NCBI GenBank assembly: GCA_963727845.1
Contig: CAVSHI010000001.1
Location: 434,001 to 498,000, forward strand
Reading direction: 5' to 3'
Origin: JBEKTW01 sp963727845
Lineage (GTDB): Bacteria > Bacteroidota > Ignavibacteria > UBA10030 > SZUA-254
Length of the DNA: 64,000 bases
The stretch's first letter is position 1. Each line of letters opens with the position of its first letter. Shown here in pieces: positions 41,790-50,518 of this stretch. The position numbers and the translations under genes were made by a program. The notes below the pieces were generated by a model. It saw nothing but the letters and a program-made list of their open reading frames with translations. It ran no database searches and was not told the origin of the DNA.

Positions 41790-43003
41790 GCAAAGTCGTC
41801 GCCAAATATCAGATCCGGAAAAAAAGAATTCTGAGAGCGCTTCTCGAACGGGGCGAGCTGTCGTTGACAAATCTCTCCCGCACGACGGGCATGAGTCTTC
41901 CTATGGTTTCGAGCGTGGTGGCATCGCTGAAGCATGACCAGTTTGTCCACAAATTCCGCGGACAGAAAAGCGACGGTGTCGGACGTCCGCCGTTCGTCGC
42001 GAAATTGAACGGGGAAGCCGGATTTGTCCTCGGTATCGATATTGGCCATCTCAATACAAATATTGTCCTGTTGAACCTCGAACAAAAAGTTGTCGCGGAA
42101 GTTCACCATACTTCTCTCTCCCTTGAAAAGAGCAAAGAGATCATCGATAGTCTCAGCGAGGATATCAACGGCATCGTCAAAAGCGCGGGGATCAATACAG
42201 GCCGGCTGCTCGGGATCGGACTTTCCGTCCCCGGGATTGTCAGAGGTCGTGAAGGTTTCAGCGAGACGTATTTGAACTTCGGCGAGGATTCAGTCCGCAA
42301 TGTTCTCCAGGACCGCTGGAAGAAGCCGGTCGTGATCGAGCACGATGCGAAAGCCATGGCACTGGGCGAGCGATGGTTCGGCAGGGCAAGGCATGTGCAG
42401 AACGCTCTGTGTCTTAATATCGGATGGGGTCTCGGCCTGGGCGTCATCCTCGACGGAAAGATCTACTACGGTCGTGACGGTTACGCCGGAGAGTTCGGCC
42501 ATCTCCAGGTTGTTCGCGGCGGACAGCTCTGTCAATGTGGCAAACTCGGATGTCTCGAAACGGTGGCATCGGGGAGGGCTATTGCGGCACTGGCGGAAAA
42601 ACGTTTGCTGGAAGGAGCGGCATCAAAGCTCTCTGAAGCCGTGAAACCTGGAGGAGCAGGCATCGATGCAGAACAGGTGATAAACTCCGCGATCGAGGGA
42701 GACCAGTTTGCCATCGAGATTCTCGAGGAAGCGGGTCGCTATCTCGGCGGCGGCGTCGCCATCCTGATTAATCTCTTCAATCCGGAACTTGTGATCCTCG
42801 GCGGCAGAGTGTCCGGCGCGAAACATTTTCTCCTCGATGTGATTCGTACAACGGCGCTCAAACAATCTCTCGTTCAGTTGAATCATGACGTTCGGTTTGT
42901 GGTATCCGAGCTCGGAACGAACGCCGGGGCGCTCGGTGTAGCCATGCTCGCCGCAAAAGACATTTTTGAAGTTGAACATCTGAATCCGTCGGCGTATGTG
43001 TAG
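41786..43003 (+). CDS. ROK-family transcriptional regulator
   Basis: 405 residues from the GTG at 41786, overlapping the previous stop. An N-terminal winged helix (about 10-65: RILRALLERGELSLTNLSRT, then PMVSSVVASLKHD) is followed by the ROK sugar-kinase fold with GIDIGHLNTNIVLLN, GLSVPGIV, GEFGHLQV and the zinc motif CQCGKLGCLE. These NagC/XylR-like proteins repress sugar genes until a sugar ligand binds. It probably controls this operon and perhaps the hydrolases that follow. Confidence 0.92.
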   Translation: MSKVVAKYQIRKKRILRALLERGELSLTNLSRTTGMSLPMVSSVVASLKHDQFVHKFRGQKSDGVGRPPFVAKLNGEAGFVLGIDIGHLNTNIVLLNLEQKVVAEVHHTSLSLEKSKEIIDSLSEDINGIVKSAGINTGRLLGIGLSVPGIVRGREGFSETYLNFGEDSVRNVLQDRWKKPVVIEHDAKAMALGERWFGRARHVQNALCLNIGWGLGLGVILDGKIYYGRDGYAGEFGHLQVVRGGQLCQCGKLGCLETVASGRAIAALAEKRLLEGAASKLSEAVKPGGAGIDAEQVINSAIEGDQFAIEILEEAGRYLGGGVAILINLFNPELVILGGRVSGAKHFLLDVIRTTALKQSLVQLNHDVRFVVSELGTNAGALGVAMLAAKDIFEVEHLNPSAYV

Positions 43004-43043
43004 CAACTTTGCCAAATCCCAAAACACAAATCTCAAACCAATC

Positions 43044-43148
43044 TGTCATCCTGAGCGGAGCGAAGGATCTGACAACACTGAGATGAGATTCTTCATCCGC
43101 CTCCCGTCAGGGAGACGGCGGGCAGGTCGGCGGATTCAGAATGACAAG
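43044..43148. repeat. TCATCCTGAG...CAGAATGACA dispersed inverted repeat
   Basis: Begins TGTCATCCTGAGCGGAGCGA and ends GGCGGATTCAGAATGACA, an imperfect inverted repeat with a GGGAGACGGC-rich centre. Related copies are at 31351-31408 and 55011-55098. It lies between the ROK gene and GH35 gene. Confidence 0.65.
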
Positions 43149-43216
43149 TTTCTTGGTCTTTCGGATATCTCGTTTATCAAGACTGAAAATGCAAGATTAA
43201 GCATGGGGAGTATCAA

Positions 43217-45538
43217 ATGAAGAATCACGCATACGGACGTTTTTTCCTGTTGTGCTGTACCGTTCTTGTATTGTCGATGAGTCTGTTCGGTCAAAGATTC
43301 ACGATTGGGAACGGTCAGTTTCTTCTCGACGGCAAACCGTTCCAGATCATCGCCGGTGAAATGCACTACGCCCGTATTCCTCCGGAATACTGGCGCGACA
43401 GGTTGTTGAAAGCGCGTGCGATGGGGTTGAATACGGTTGCCACGTACGTCTTCTGGAATTTCCACGAGCCACGACGGGGAGAATTCAACTTTGCCGGCGG
43501 GGCTGACGTAGCGCGATTTGTGAAAATTGCACAGGATGTCGGACTGCAGGTCATTCTCCGGCCCGGACCTTACTCATGTGCCGAGTGGGAATTTGGCGGT
43601 TATCCTTCGTGGCTGCTCAAAGAACACGACCTGAAGGTCCGTGGCAGGGATTCACGTTTCCTCCGGGAGTGTGACGAGTACATCCGCCATCTCGGCAAGG
43701 AACTTGTACCGCTGCAAAATACGCACGGAGGACCGATCATTATGGTCCAGGTCGAAAATGAATACGGCTCATTCGGGAAAGATACCGTATATGAGGGAGC
43801 GATTCGAGACATGATCCGGAATGCAGGATTTGATGTCCCGCTGTTTACCGCCGACGGTCCCAGCCAGTGCAAGAATGCCCATCTCGCCGGTGTCCTGCCG
43901 GCTATCAACGGAGACGACAATCCGCAGTCGATCAAGGACACCGTCGACAAATACAACGGGGGGGAAGGACCGTACTTCTCACCTGAATTTTATCCCGGAT
44001 GGCTGGATCACTGGGGCGAACCACATTCCGTTTCTCCGGTCAACGAATTTATCGGCCGGTACGATACGTTGCTCATGAAGGGAATTTCGGTGAGTTTGTA
44101 CATGTTCCACGGCGGAACGAATTTCGGTTTCATGAACGGAGCGAACCATGGCGGCCACTATCAACCGCAGCCAACAAGCTACGACTACGATGCCCCGCTC
44201 GACGAAGCCGGCTGGCCCACGCCTAAGTACTACAAATTTAGGGCGGTCATCGCGAAGTATCTGACCGGCGGCAGCCGGCTTCCCGATGTGCCGCGGTCAC
44301 CTTCAACGATCGGGATATCGCCGATCGCCCTCACCGACAGCACGAGCGTTTTCAATAATCTCCCCGATGCCATCCATTCGGAAGAGCCGCTCTCGATGGA
44401 GGATGTCGGTCAATCGTACGGGTATATCCTCTACCGGACAAAAATCACCTCACGCGAAAGCGGAAACCTGGTTATCAATGACCTGCGTGATTATGGAATC
44501 GTCCTCCTCGATGGAAAAAAGGTTGCTTCGCTCGACCGGCGTAACAAACAGAATAAAGTTGTCCTCAACGTGACCACCGTTCCGGCAACGCTCGATCTGT
44601 TCATCGAGAACGGCGGGAGAATCAACTACGGCCATGAAATGTTGGACAACCGGAAGGGAATCACCGAATCTGTGATGTTCAACGGAAAGGAACTCACCGG
44701 TTGGGAGATTTTTCCGTTTCCGCTCGAGAACATCTCCTCCGTCCAATTTACGGCAAAGAATGTCGGCGCAGCGCCGATGTTCTATCGCGGAGCGTTTCGA
44801 CTTGACCGGCCCGGAGACACATTCCTCGATATGCAGGGTTGGGGAAAGGGATGCGTATGGGTCAACGGACATAACCTGGGCCGATACTGGTACATCGGCC
44901 CGCAGCAGACGCTTTATCTTCCGGGTGTCTGGCTGAAGAAAGGGGACAACCAGATTGTGGTTCTGGAATTGGAAGATCATTCCGCGTCTTCGGTACGTGG
45001 GGTGAAAGATCCGATCCTGAATCAACTCGAGCCCGATCGTTTGAAGCCGGCCATTCCTCCGCGGCTTCGGGGAAAGATTCGGCTCCAGACTGCGGATGTT
45101 GTGAAGGCAGGGATGTTTGCCGACGGGGATGGGCCGCAGGATTTCATGTTCGCTCCTCTGACAGGGCGCTACATTTGTCTGCAATCACTTTCGTCACAAA
45201 GAAACGATCCGTTTGCCTCAGTTGCGGAGCTGTACGTACTGGATGAAAATGGAAAACCTTTCCCCCGCGAGAAATGGAAGGTTGTTGCCGTCGACTGTGA
45301 GGAGATTCTCGCCGAGGACGGTCACGCCGAGAATGCGTTTGACGATGACCCTCAAACGATCTGGCATACAACGTGGGGAAGCAGCAAGCCTTCCCATCCG
45401 CACTACATCGTGATCGACATCGGAGGAGAGGAAACAATCGGCGGTTTCAGGTATCTATCCCGAAGCGGCGATGCGCCGGGAAAAATCAAGGAGTTCAAAT
45501 TTTATATCCGGCAACAACCGTTTGAGTCAATGAATTAA
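43217..45538 (+). CDS. secreted GH35 beta-galactosidase with C-terminal discoidin-like domain
   Basis: 773 residues. The signal peptide ends near residue 26 (MSLFGQ). The GH35 barrel (about 28-345) has the acid/base Glu182 in VQVENEYGS and the likely nucleophile Glu257 in YFSPEFYPGW. Beta-sandwich domains follow with WVNGHNLGRYWYIGPQ. Residues about 665-770 form an F5/8-type carbohydrate-binding domain (AFDDDPQTIWHTTW; YIVIDIGG). It removes terminal beta-galactose in the periplasm or outside the cell. It is the first of a run of secreted hydrolases. Confidence 0.93.
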   Translation: MKNHAYGRFFLLCCTVLVLSMSLFGQRFTIGNGQFLLDGKPFQIIAGEMHYARIPPEYWRDRLLKARAMGLNTVATYVFWNFHEPRRGEFNFAGGADVARFVKIAQDVGLQVILRPGPYSCAEWEFGGYPSWLLKEHDLKVRGRDSRFLRECDEYIRHLGKELVPLQNTHGGPIIMVQVENEYGSFGKDTVYEGAIRDMIRNAGFDVPLFTADGPSQCKNAHLAGVLPAINGDDNPQSIKDTVDKYNGGEGPYFSPEFYPGWLDHWGEPHSVSPVNEFIGRYDTLLMKGISVSLYMFHGGTNFGFMNGANHGGHYQPQPTSYDYDAPLDEAGWPTPKYYKFRAVIAKYLTGGSRLPDVPRSPSTIGISPIALTDSTSVFNNLPDAIHSEEPLSMEDVGQSYGYILYRTKITSRESGNLVINDLRDYGIVLLDGKKVASLDRRNKQNKVVLNVTTVPATLDLFIENGGRINYGHEMLDNRKGITESVMFNGKELTGWEIFPFPLENISSVQFTAKNVGAAPMFYRGAFRLDRPGDTFLDMQGWGKGCVWVNGHNLGRYWYIGPQQTLYLPGVWLKKGDNQIVVLELEDHSASSVRGVKDPILNQLEPDRLKPAIPPRLRGKIRLQTADVVKAGMFADGDGPQDFMFAPLTGRYICLQSLSSQRNDPFASVAELYVLDENGKPFPREKWKVVAVDCEEILAEDGHAENAFDDDPQTIWHTTWGSSKPSHPHYIVIDIGGEETIGGFRYLSRSGDAPGKIKEFKFYIRQQPFESMN

Positions 45539-45544
45539 TTTCCC

Positions 45545-46600
45545 ATGTTCCCGTTGATAGAGAATCTCATGCATATGGCAGTATTGAAGGCTATAAGAAG
45601 AATCCGATGGGTTATTATATCCATCCTGACGGGCTGTTCCATCGTCTTTGGACAGGTTTCGGAAAAGGATAACCTGCATTTCAATGCGCTTGCGACGACG
45701 TGGGACGAGGGGATTCCGTTGGGGAACGGACTCATCGGCGCGCTCGTCTGGCAGAAAGGGAGCCATCTGCGCTTTTCGCTTGACCGGTCGGACCTATGGG
45801 ATTTGCGGCCTGTCAAGGAATTTGAGCGGCCGGAATTCCGGTACTCCTGGGTTCGCGACCAGGTACTCAAGAAAGACTACAAACCGGTTCAGGACCTTTT
45901 CGACCGGCCGTATGACCGCGACCCGGCGCCGACGAAAATTCCGGCAGGGGCGCTTGAGTTTGATGTCTCGGCGCTGGGCGAAGTTGCATCAGTGGAACTC
46001 TCTCTTGAGGATGCCGTCTGTACCGTAAAGTGGAAAAGCGGCGCGCGCCTCACAACATTTATTCACTCCGGCAGATCCCTCGGTTGGTTTCATTTTGAGA
46101 ATCTTCCAACAATGTTAAAGCCCGTACTCGTTCCGCCGCCATACGGCACTGCGCACGATTCCGCAACGACAGAGGTGAATTCACTGAACACATCCGAACT
46201 GCAGCGGCTGGGATACGCCGCGCCTGACGTGAAGTATCTGGAAACCTCCTCGTCATACCATCAAGAGTGCTATGGGAGATTGTCCTACGATGTGAGCGTG
46301 AGATGGATTCAAGTGAACGCCAGCACCCTCGACGGCGTCTGGAGTATCTCCTCAATGGGCTCACCGTATTCAGCGGCAGTGAACGCCGATCGAATGACTG
46401 CGAGCGCGATAGCCCGGTCCTATTCCAGTGAATTCAAATCGCACGCCGAATGGTGGAAGAATTACTGGAGTATGTTGTCGGTTTCCCTTCCGGACCCGGT
46501 ACTGGAACGGCAATGGTATCTTGAAATGTACAAGTTTCGGGGCTGCGGCGCGAAGAGGCGCACCGCCCATCACGCTCCAGGCTGTGTGGACCGCCGATAA
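45545..46600 (+). CDS. GH95-family alpha-L-fucosidase, N-terminal piece (frameshifted gene)
   Basis: The signal sequence is MAVLKAIRRIRWVIISILTG, so the true start is more likely 45569 or 45575 than 45545. The GH95 N-terminal domain is recognisable: TTWDEGIPLGNGLIGALVWQ, SLDRSDLWDLRP, VASVELSLEDAVCTVKWKSG. After MYKF (46537) one extra C in TTTCGGGG shifts the frame; the rest of this frame is noise. The whole gene would run 45545-47901, about 785 residues. Confidence 0.8.
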   Translation: MFPLIENLMHMAVLKAIRRIRWVIISILTGCSIVFGQVSEKDNLHFNALATTWDEGIPLGNGLIGALVWQKGSHLRFSLDRSDLWDLRPVKEFERPEFRYSWVRDQVLKKDYKPVQDLFDRPYDRDPAPTKIPAGALEFDVSALGEVASVELSLEDAVCTVKWKSGARLTTFIHSGRSLGWFHFENLPTMLKPVLVPPPYGTAHDSATTEVNSLNTSELQRLGYAAPDVKYLETSSSYHQECYGRLSYDVSVRWIQVNASTLDGVWSISSMGSPYSAAVNADRMTASAIARSYSSEFKSHAEWWKNYWSMLSVSLPDPVLERQWYLEMYKFRGCGAKRRTAHHAPGCVDRR

Positions 46601-47555
46601 CGGAAAGCTACCTCCGTGGAAAGGGGACTACCACAACGACCTCAACACGGAATTGAGTTACTGGCCGTCGTATGCCGGGAATCATCTGGAAGAAGAACGC
46701 TCATTTGTCGATTGGCTCTGGCTGAACAAACCCGAATTCCAGCAATATACACGAACGTTTTTTGGGTCAAGCGGATTAAACGTTCCGGGCGTGTGCACGC
46801 TGACCGGACAACCGATGGGTGGATGGATCCAGTATTCCTTTTCGCCGACGATGTCGGCATGGCTGGCACAGCATTTCTACTGGCACTGGCGCTACAGCAT
46901 GGACAGGGACTTTCTCGAGACGCGCGCCTACCCGTGGATCAAGGCAGTTGCTACCCACCTCGACGAAATTTCCTTCAAAGACGCAGACGGGAAACGAAAA
47001 CTGCCCCTGAGCTCGTCACCGGAAATCAACGACAATGATATCACCGCGTGGTTTCAGGAAACCACAAATTATGACCTTGCTTTGATCCGGAACCTCTACG
47101 CTTCCGCCGCCGAACTTGCCGCGGAGCTGGGAAAAAATGCGGAAGCTCAGAAGTGGAGGGCGATTCTGTCGCAATGGCCGCAACTCTCTGTTTCGGAAGA
47201 TGATGGACGTTTGCTTGTTGCTCCGGGCATACCTCTCAAGGAATCCCACCGGCATTTTTCACATCTGATGGCCATTTATCCGCTGGGAATCGTGGACTGG
47301 GGAAACGGAGATGCCGACCGGAGAACAATTCAGTCGAGCATCGCCGAGTTGAAACGTCTCGGACCCGACTGGTGGTGCGGATACTCGTACAGTTGGTTTC
47401 GGGTGTCTCGCCGCCTGTGCACGGGATGGGGAAACCGCTGCCGAAGCCCTTCGGACTTTTGCCACCTGTTTTTGTCTGCCGAACAGTTTTCACGCGAACG
47501 GCGACCAGTCCGGCACCGGAAAATCAAAGATGACGTATCGACCGTTCACTCTTGA
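46428..47555 (+). CDS. GH95-family alpha-L-fucosidase, catalytic piece (frameshifted gene)
   Basis: True sequence in this frame starts at about 46539 as GAAARRGAPPITLQAVWTAD. The (alpha/alpha)6 catalytic domain follows: YHNDLNTELSYWPSYAGNH (the Asn-rich active-site strand) and ESHRHFSHLMAIYPLGIV, typical of GH95. At 47400 another extra C, again in TTTCGGG, shifts the frame after SYSWF; the protein resumes as GCLAACARDGETAAEAL in the +1 frame. The enzyme cuts alpha-1,2-fucose (or L-galactose) from galactose. Confidence 0.82.
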   Translation: MNSNRTPNGGRITGVCCRFPFRTRYWNGNGILKCTSFGAAARRGAPPITLQAVWTADNGKLPPWKGDYHNDLNTELSYWPSYAGNHLEEERSFVDWLWLNKPEFQQYTRTFFGSSGLNVPGVCTLTGQPMGGWIQYSFSPTMSAWLAQHFYWHWRYSMDRDFLETRAYPWIKAVATHLDEISFKDADGKRKLPLSSSPEINDNDITAWFQETTNYDLALIRNLYASAAELAAELGKNAEAQKWRAILSQWPQLSVSEDDGRLLVAPGIPLKESHRHFSHLMAIYPLGIVDWGNGDADRRTIQSSIAELKRLGPDWWCGYSYSWFRVSRRLCTGWGNRCRSPSDFCHLFLSAEQFSRERRPVRHRKIKDDVSTVHS

Positions 47556-47901
47556 AGGCAATTTCGCTTTCGCCCAGGGAATAGAGGAGATGCTTCTCCA
47601 GAGCAACAACAAGGTGGTCAGGATTTTCCCTGCGGTACCCGAAAGTTGGGGGGAAATTTCCTTCAGCCATCTGCGTGCGGAAGGAGCGTTTCTCATCTCC
47701 GCGCGTAAAGAGAAAGGGAAAATAGTCCGGGTCGACATCTACCCCGAACAGGGTGGAGCGGTGCGATTAGAGAACCCGTTCGGCTTGCGAAAATACTCTG
47801 TTGAAGGTATCCCGTCGATGGAGATCAAAACCGTTGACAATGTTCTCGAGTTCAGGACAAGCAAGGACAAAGAAATCCATTTCAAATCAAAGTCGGAGTA
47901 G
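47530..47901 (+). CDS. GH95-family alpha-L-fucosidase, C-terminal piece (frameshifted gene)
   Basis: True sequence starts near 47401. From the first ATG: MTYRPFTLEGNFAFAQGIEE, then the C-terminal beta domain (VRIFPAVPESWGEISFSHLRAEGAFLI) with the usual GH95 ending. It ends 7 bp before the GH31 start. Confidence 0.78.
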   Translation: MTYRPFTLEGNFAFAQGIEEMLLQSNNKVVRIFPAVPESWGEISFSHLRAEGAFLISARKEKGKIVRVDIYPEQGGAVRLENPFGLRKYSVEGIPSMEIKTVDNVLEFRTSKDKEIHFKSKSE

Positions 47902-47908
47902 CCCCGGT

Positions 47909-50314
47909 ATGACTCATAAACTATCGTTTCTTCTCGTTGCGTTTTGTTGTGTCGCCGTGCCAGTGGCGGCTCCTGCCCAGTTGAGCGAGCATCTCGGAAA
48001 TTTCAAACAATTCCAGAAGACTGAACACGGGGTGCTCATCACCGCCGAAAACGCGAAAATGCTTTTGACCGTGTATTCACCGGATATTATTCGCGTACGG
48101 GTTGTTCGCGGAGAATTTGCGAGAGATTTTTCATATGCAGTGGTCGAAAACGCAAACGGAAAGTTTTCCAGTGTCGAAGAAAATTCGACCGGACTTGTCG
48201 TATCCACTACGACATTAAAAATTTCAGTGGCGAAAAACCCGCTGAGACTCCGTTTTCTTACGAAGGAGGGAAAACCAATCAACGAAGATGATGCCGGGCT
48301 GGGGATAGCCTGGCAGGGAACGGACGTGACCTGCTACAAGAAGCTTTTTTCCGATGAGCGGTTCATCGGATTGGGCGAGAAGACTGGCCGGCTCGACCGC
48401 CGCGGAAGTTCGTATGTCAATTGGAATACCGACCACTACGCCTACACCCCCAAGGATGATCCACTGTACACCTCGACACCGTTTTACATCGGACTCCACG
48501 ATCGCCTGACGTACGGAATTTTCTTCGATAACACCTACCGGACAACATTCGATTTTGGAGCTTCGTCCGATAACCACACTTCGAGTTTCTCGGCGGTCGA
48601 CGGCGAAATGAACTACTATTTCCTCGGCGGGCAGTCGGTGGCAAAAATCGTGGAGGAATACACGTACCTCACGGGCAGAATGAACATGCCTCCGTATTGG
48701 AGCCTCGGGTACCAGCAATGCCGGTGGAGCTATTATCCGGACGCCGAAGTGCTGAACCTCGCCCGAACCTTTCGCCAGAAAAAGATTCCCGCCGACGTTA
48801 TCTATCTCGACATTCACTATATGGATGAATACAAAATCTTCACATGGAATCCCGAACGATTTCCCCATCCAAAGGAAATGATCGACACGTTGAAGTCGCT
48901 GGGATTTCACGTCGTGACGATTGTCGACCCGGGGATCAAGATTGAAAACGGTTACTTCGCGTACGATGAAGGTGTGAAGAACGATTATTTTATAAAGTAT
49001 CCCACCGGTCAGCCGTACATCGGGAGCGTTTGGCCCGGGAGATGCAATTTCCCCGATTTCACGAGACCGGAAGTCCGGGAATGGTGGGGGAAGTCGTTTG
49101 CTCGTTTGATCGAGCCCGGCGTTGAGGGATTCTGGAATGACATGAACGAGCCCGCAGTCTGGGGACAACACGTTCCCGATCTCGTTCAGGCCAGTTACGA
49201 TGGCAACGAGACCACCATGCGGCAGGCTCACAACGTTTATGGAATGCAGATGGCGCGCGGGACGTTCGAGGGGACGGAATCGCTATTTCATGGCGCCCGG
49301 ACATTTGTACTCACGCGCGCTGCCTATTCGGGCATCCAGAGATATGCTGCGGTCTGGACGGGGGACAATGCTCCGACCGACGACCACATGCTGCTCGCCG
49401 TTCGCCTCGTGAACAGCATGGGATTGGCCGGCATCGCTTTCGCGGGGCCGGACATCGGCGGGTTTTCGGGTGATGCAACGCCGGAATTATTCCAGCGGTG
49501 GCTCTCCGTCGGGGTGTACACTCCGTTTTTCCGGAATCATAAACAGAATGGAATGAAGCGGCAGGAACCGTGGTCGTTTGGAGAGGACGTTGAGGAGGTG
49601 TCCCGGGCAGCGATCAATCATCGCTATGAAATGCTACCCTATCTTTATTCGGCATTTTATCAGTCCAGCCAAAGCGGATTGCCGGTAGTAAGAACGCTTG
49701 CCATCGATTACTCGTTCGATGAACATGTTTATTGGGATCAGTACCAGAATGAATACCTCTTCGGCGACAATCTGCTTATTGCACCGGATGCCAGTACAGA
49801 AAAATACGTGAGAGTATATTTTCCGGAAGGTGAGTGGTACCGCTACGGAAGCGACAACCTCTATGAGGGAAGCACGTCGGCAGTGGTCGAGTCGCCGTTG
49901 AACGATCTGCCGGTTTTTGTTAAAGCCGGTGGAATTCTTCCTTTGCAATCGGTCATCCAGTGTACGCAGGAAACGCCTTCGGATACTCTGCATCTGCATG
50001 TTTTTTCCGGCAAGACAGGCACCTCATTCACGTATTACGAGGACGACGGCAAAACGCTCGATTACAAAAAGGGTGTTTATTACAAGAGACTCATCTCATT
50101 CGACCCCGGTCAAAACAAAATTGTTCTTACCGAAACTGAAGGCAGCTTCATTACGAAATTCAAAGACATTGATTTGATTCTCCACAATTTCAAAAGTGTC
50201 GATCGGATTGCAGTCTCGGGAAAAAAGATGAGTTTGGATGCGGACAAACAGAATGAGAACGTCAAGCATGCAGTATTTGAAAATTCAGTCAAGGAGATTG
50301 TGGTGAAATGGTGA
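47909..50314 (+). CDS. secreted GH31 alpha-glycosidase (alpha-glucosidase or alpha-xylosidase)
   Basis: 801 residues from the ATG at 47909, where a signal peptide begins (MTHKLSFLLVAFCCVAVPVA). The longer upstream frame overlaps GH95 and lacks a signal. The galactose-mutarotase-like N-domain is followed by the barrel with nucleophile Asp411 in GFWNDMNEP and acid/base Asp486 in VWTGDNAPT. Substrate motifs do not settle glucose versus xylose. Next to GH95 and GH35, alpha-xylosidase action on xyloglucan is the attractive reading. Confidence 0.92.
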   Translation: MTHKLSFLLVAFCCVAVPVAAPAQLSEHLGNFKQFQKTEHGVLITAENAKMLLTVYSPDIIRVRVVRGEFARDFSYAVVENANGKFSSVEENSTGLVVSTTTLKISVAKNPLRLRFLTKEGKPINEDDAGLGIAWQGTDVTCYKKLFSDERFIGLGEKTGRLDRRGSSYVNWNTDHYAYTPKDDPLYTSTPFYIGLHDRLTYGIFFDNTYRTTFDFGASSDNHTSSFSAVDGEMNYYFLGGQSVAKIVEEYTYLTGRMNMPPYWSLGYQQCRWSYYPDAEVLNLARTFRQKKIPADVIYLDIHYMDEYKIFTWNPERFPHPKEMIDTLKSLGFHVVTIVDPGIKIENGYFAYDEGVKNDYFIKYPTGQPYIGSVWPGRCNFPDFTRPEVREWWGKSFARLIEPGVEGFWNDMNEPAVWGQHVPDLVQASYDGNETTMRQAHNVYGMQMARGTFEGTESLFHGARTFVLTRAAYSGIQRYAAVWTGDNAPTDDHMLLAVRLVNSMGLAGIAFAGPDIGGFSGDATPELFQRWLSVGVYTPFFRNHKQNGMKRQEPWSFGEDVEEVSRAAINHRYEMLPYLYSAFYQSSQSGLPVVRTLAIDYSFDEHVYWDQYQNEYLFGDNLLIAPDASTEKYVRVYFPEGEWYRYGSDNLYEGSTSAVVESPLNDLPVFVKAGGILPLQSVIQCTQETPSDTLHLHVFSGKTGTSFTYYEDDGKTLDYKKGVYYKRLISFDPGQNKIVLTETEGSFITKFKDIDLILHNFKSVDRIAVSGKKMSLDADKQNENVKHAVFENSVKEIVVKW

Positions 50315-50371
50315 GAAAGCACTTGAATTTCCTCATCAGATAGTGCGTCATTTTCAATTTAAGTGCAGTCC

Positions 50372-50456
50372 AGACCTCACCTATAATCCTCTCCTAAGAG
50401 GAGAGGATGTCTTGGCTCTCTCTCCTGATAGGGGAGAGTCGGAGAGGGGTTCAGAC
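50372..50456. repeat. CCTCTCCT/AGGAGAGG hairpin repeat
   Basis: Between GH31 and the next gene: ATCCTCTCCT-AAGAGGAGAGGAT and CTCTCTCCTGATAGGGGAGAG are two hairpins. Same style as 1061-1309. Confidence 0.5.
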
Positions 50457-50518
50457 AAAACGAAACGATTCAAACTGAGTCATTCCCATTCAGCGAGAAA
50501 CAGAAAGGATCTTCGATC

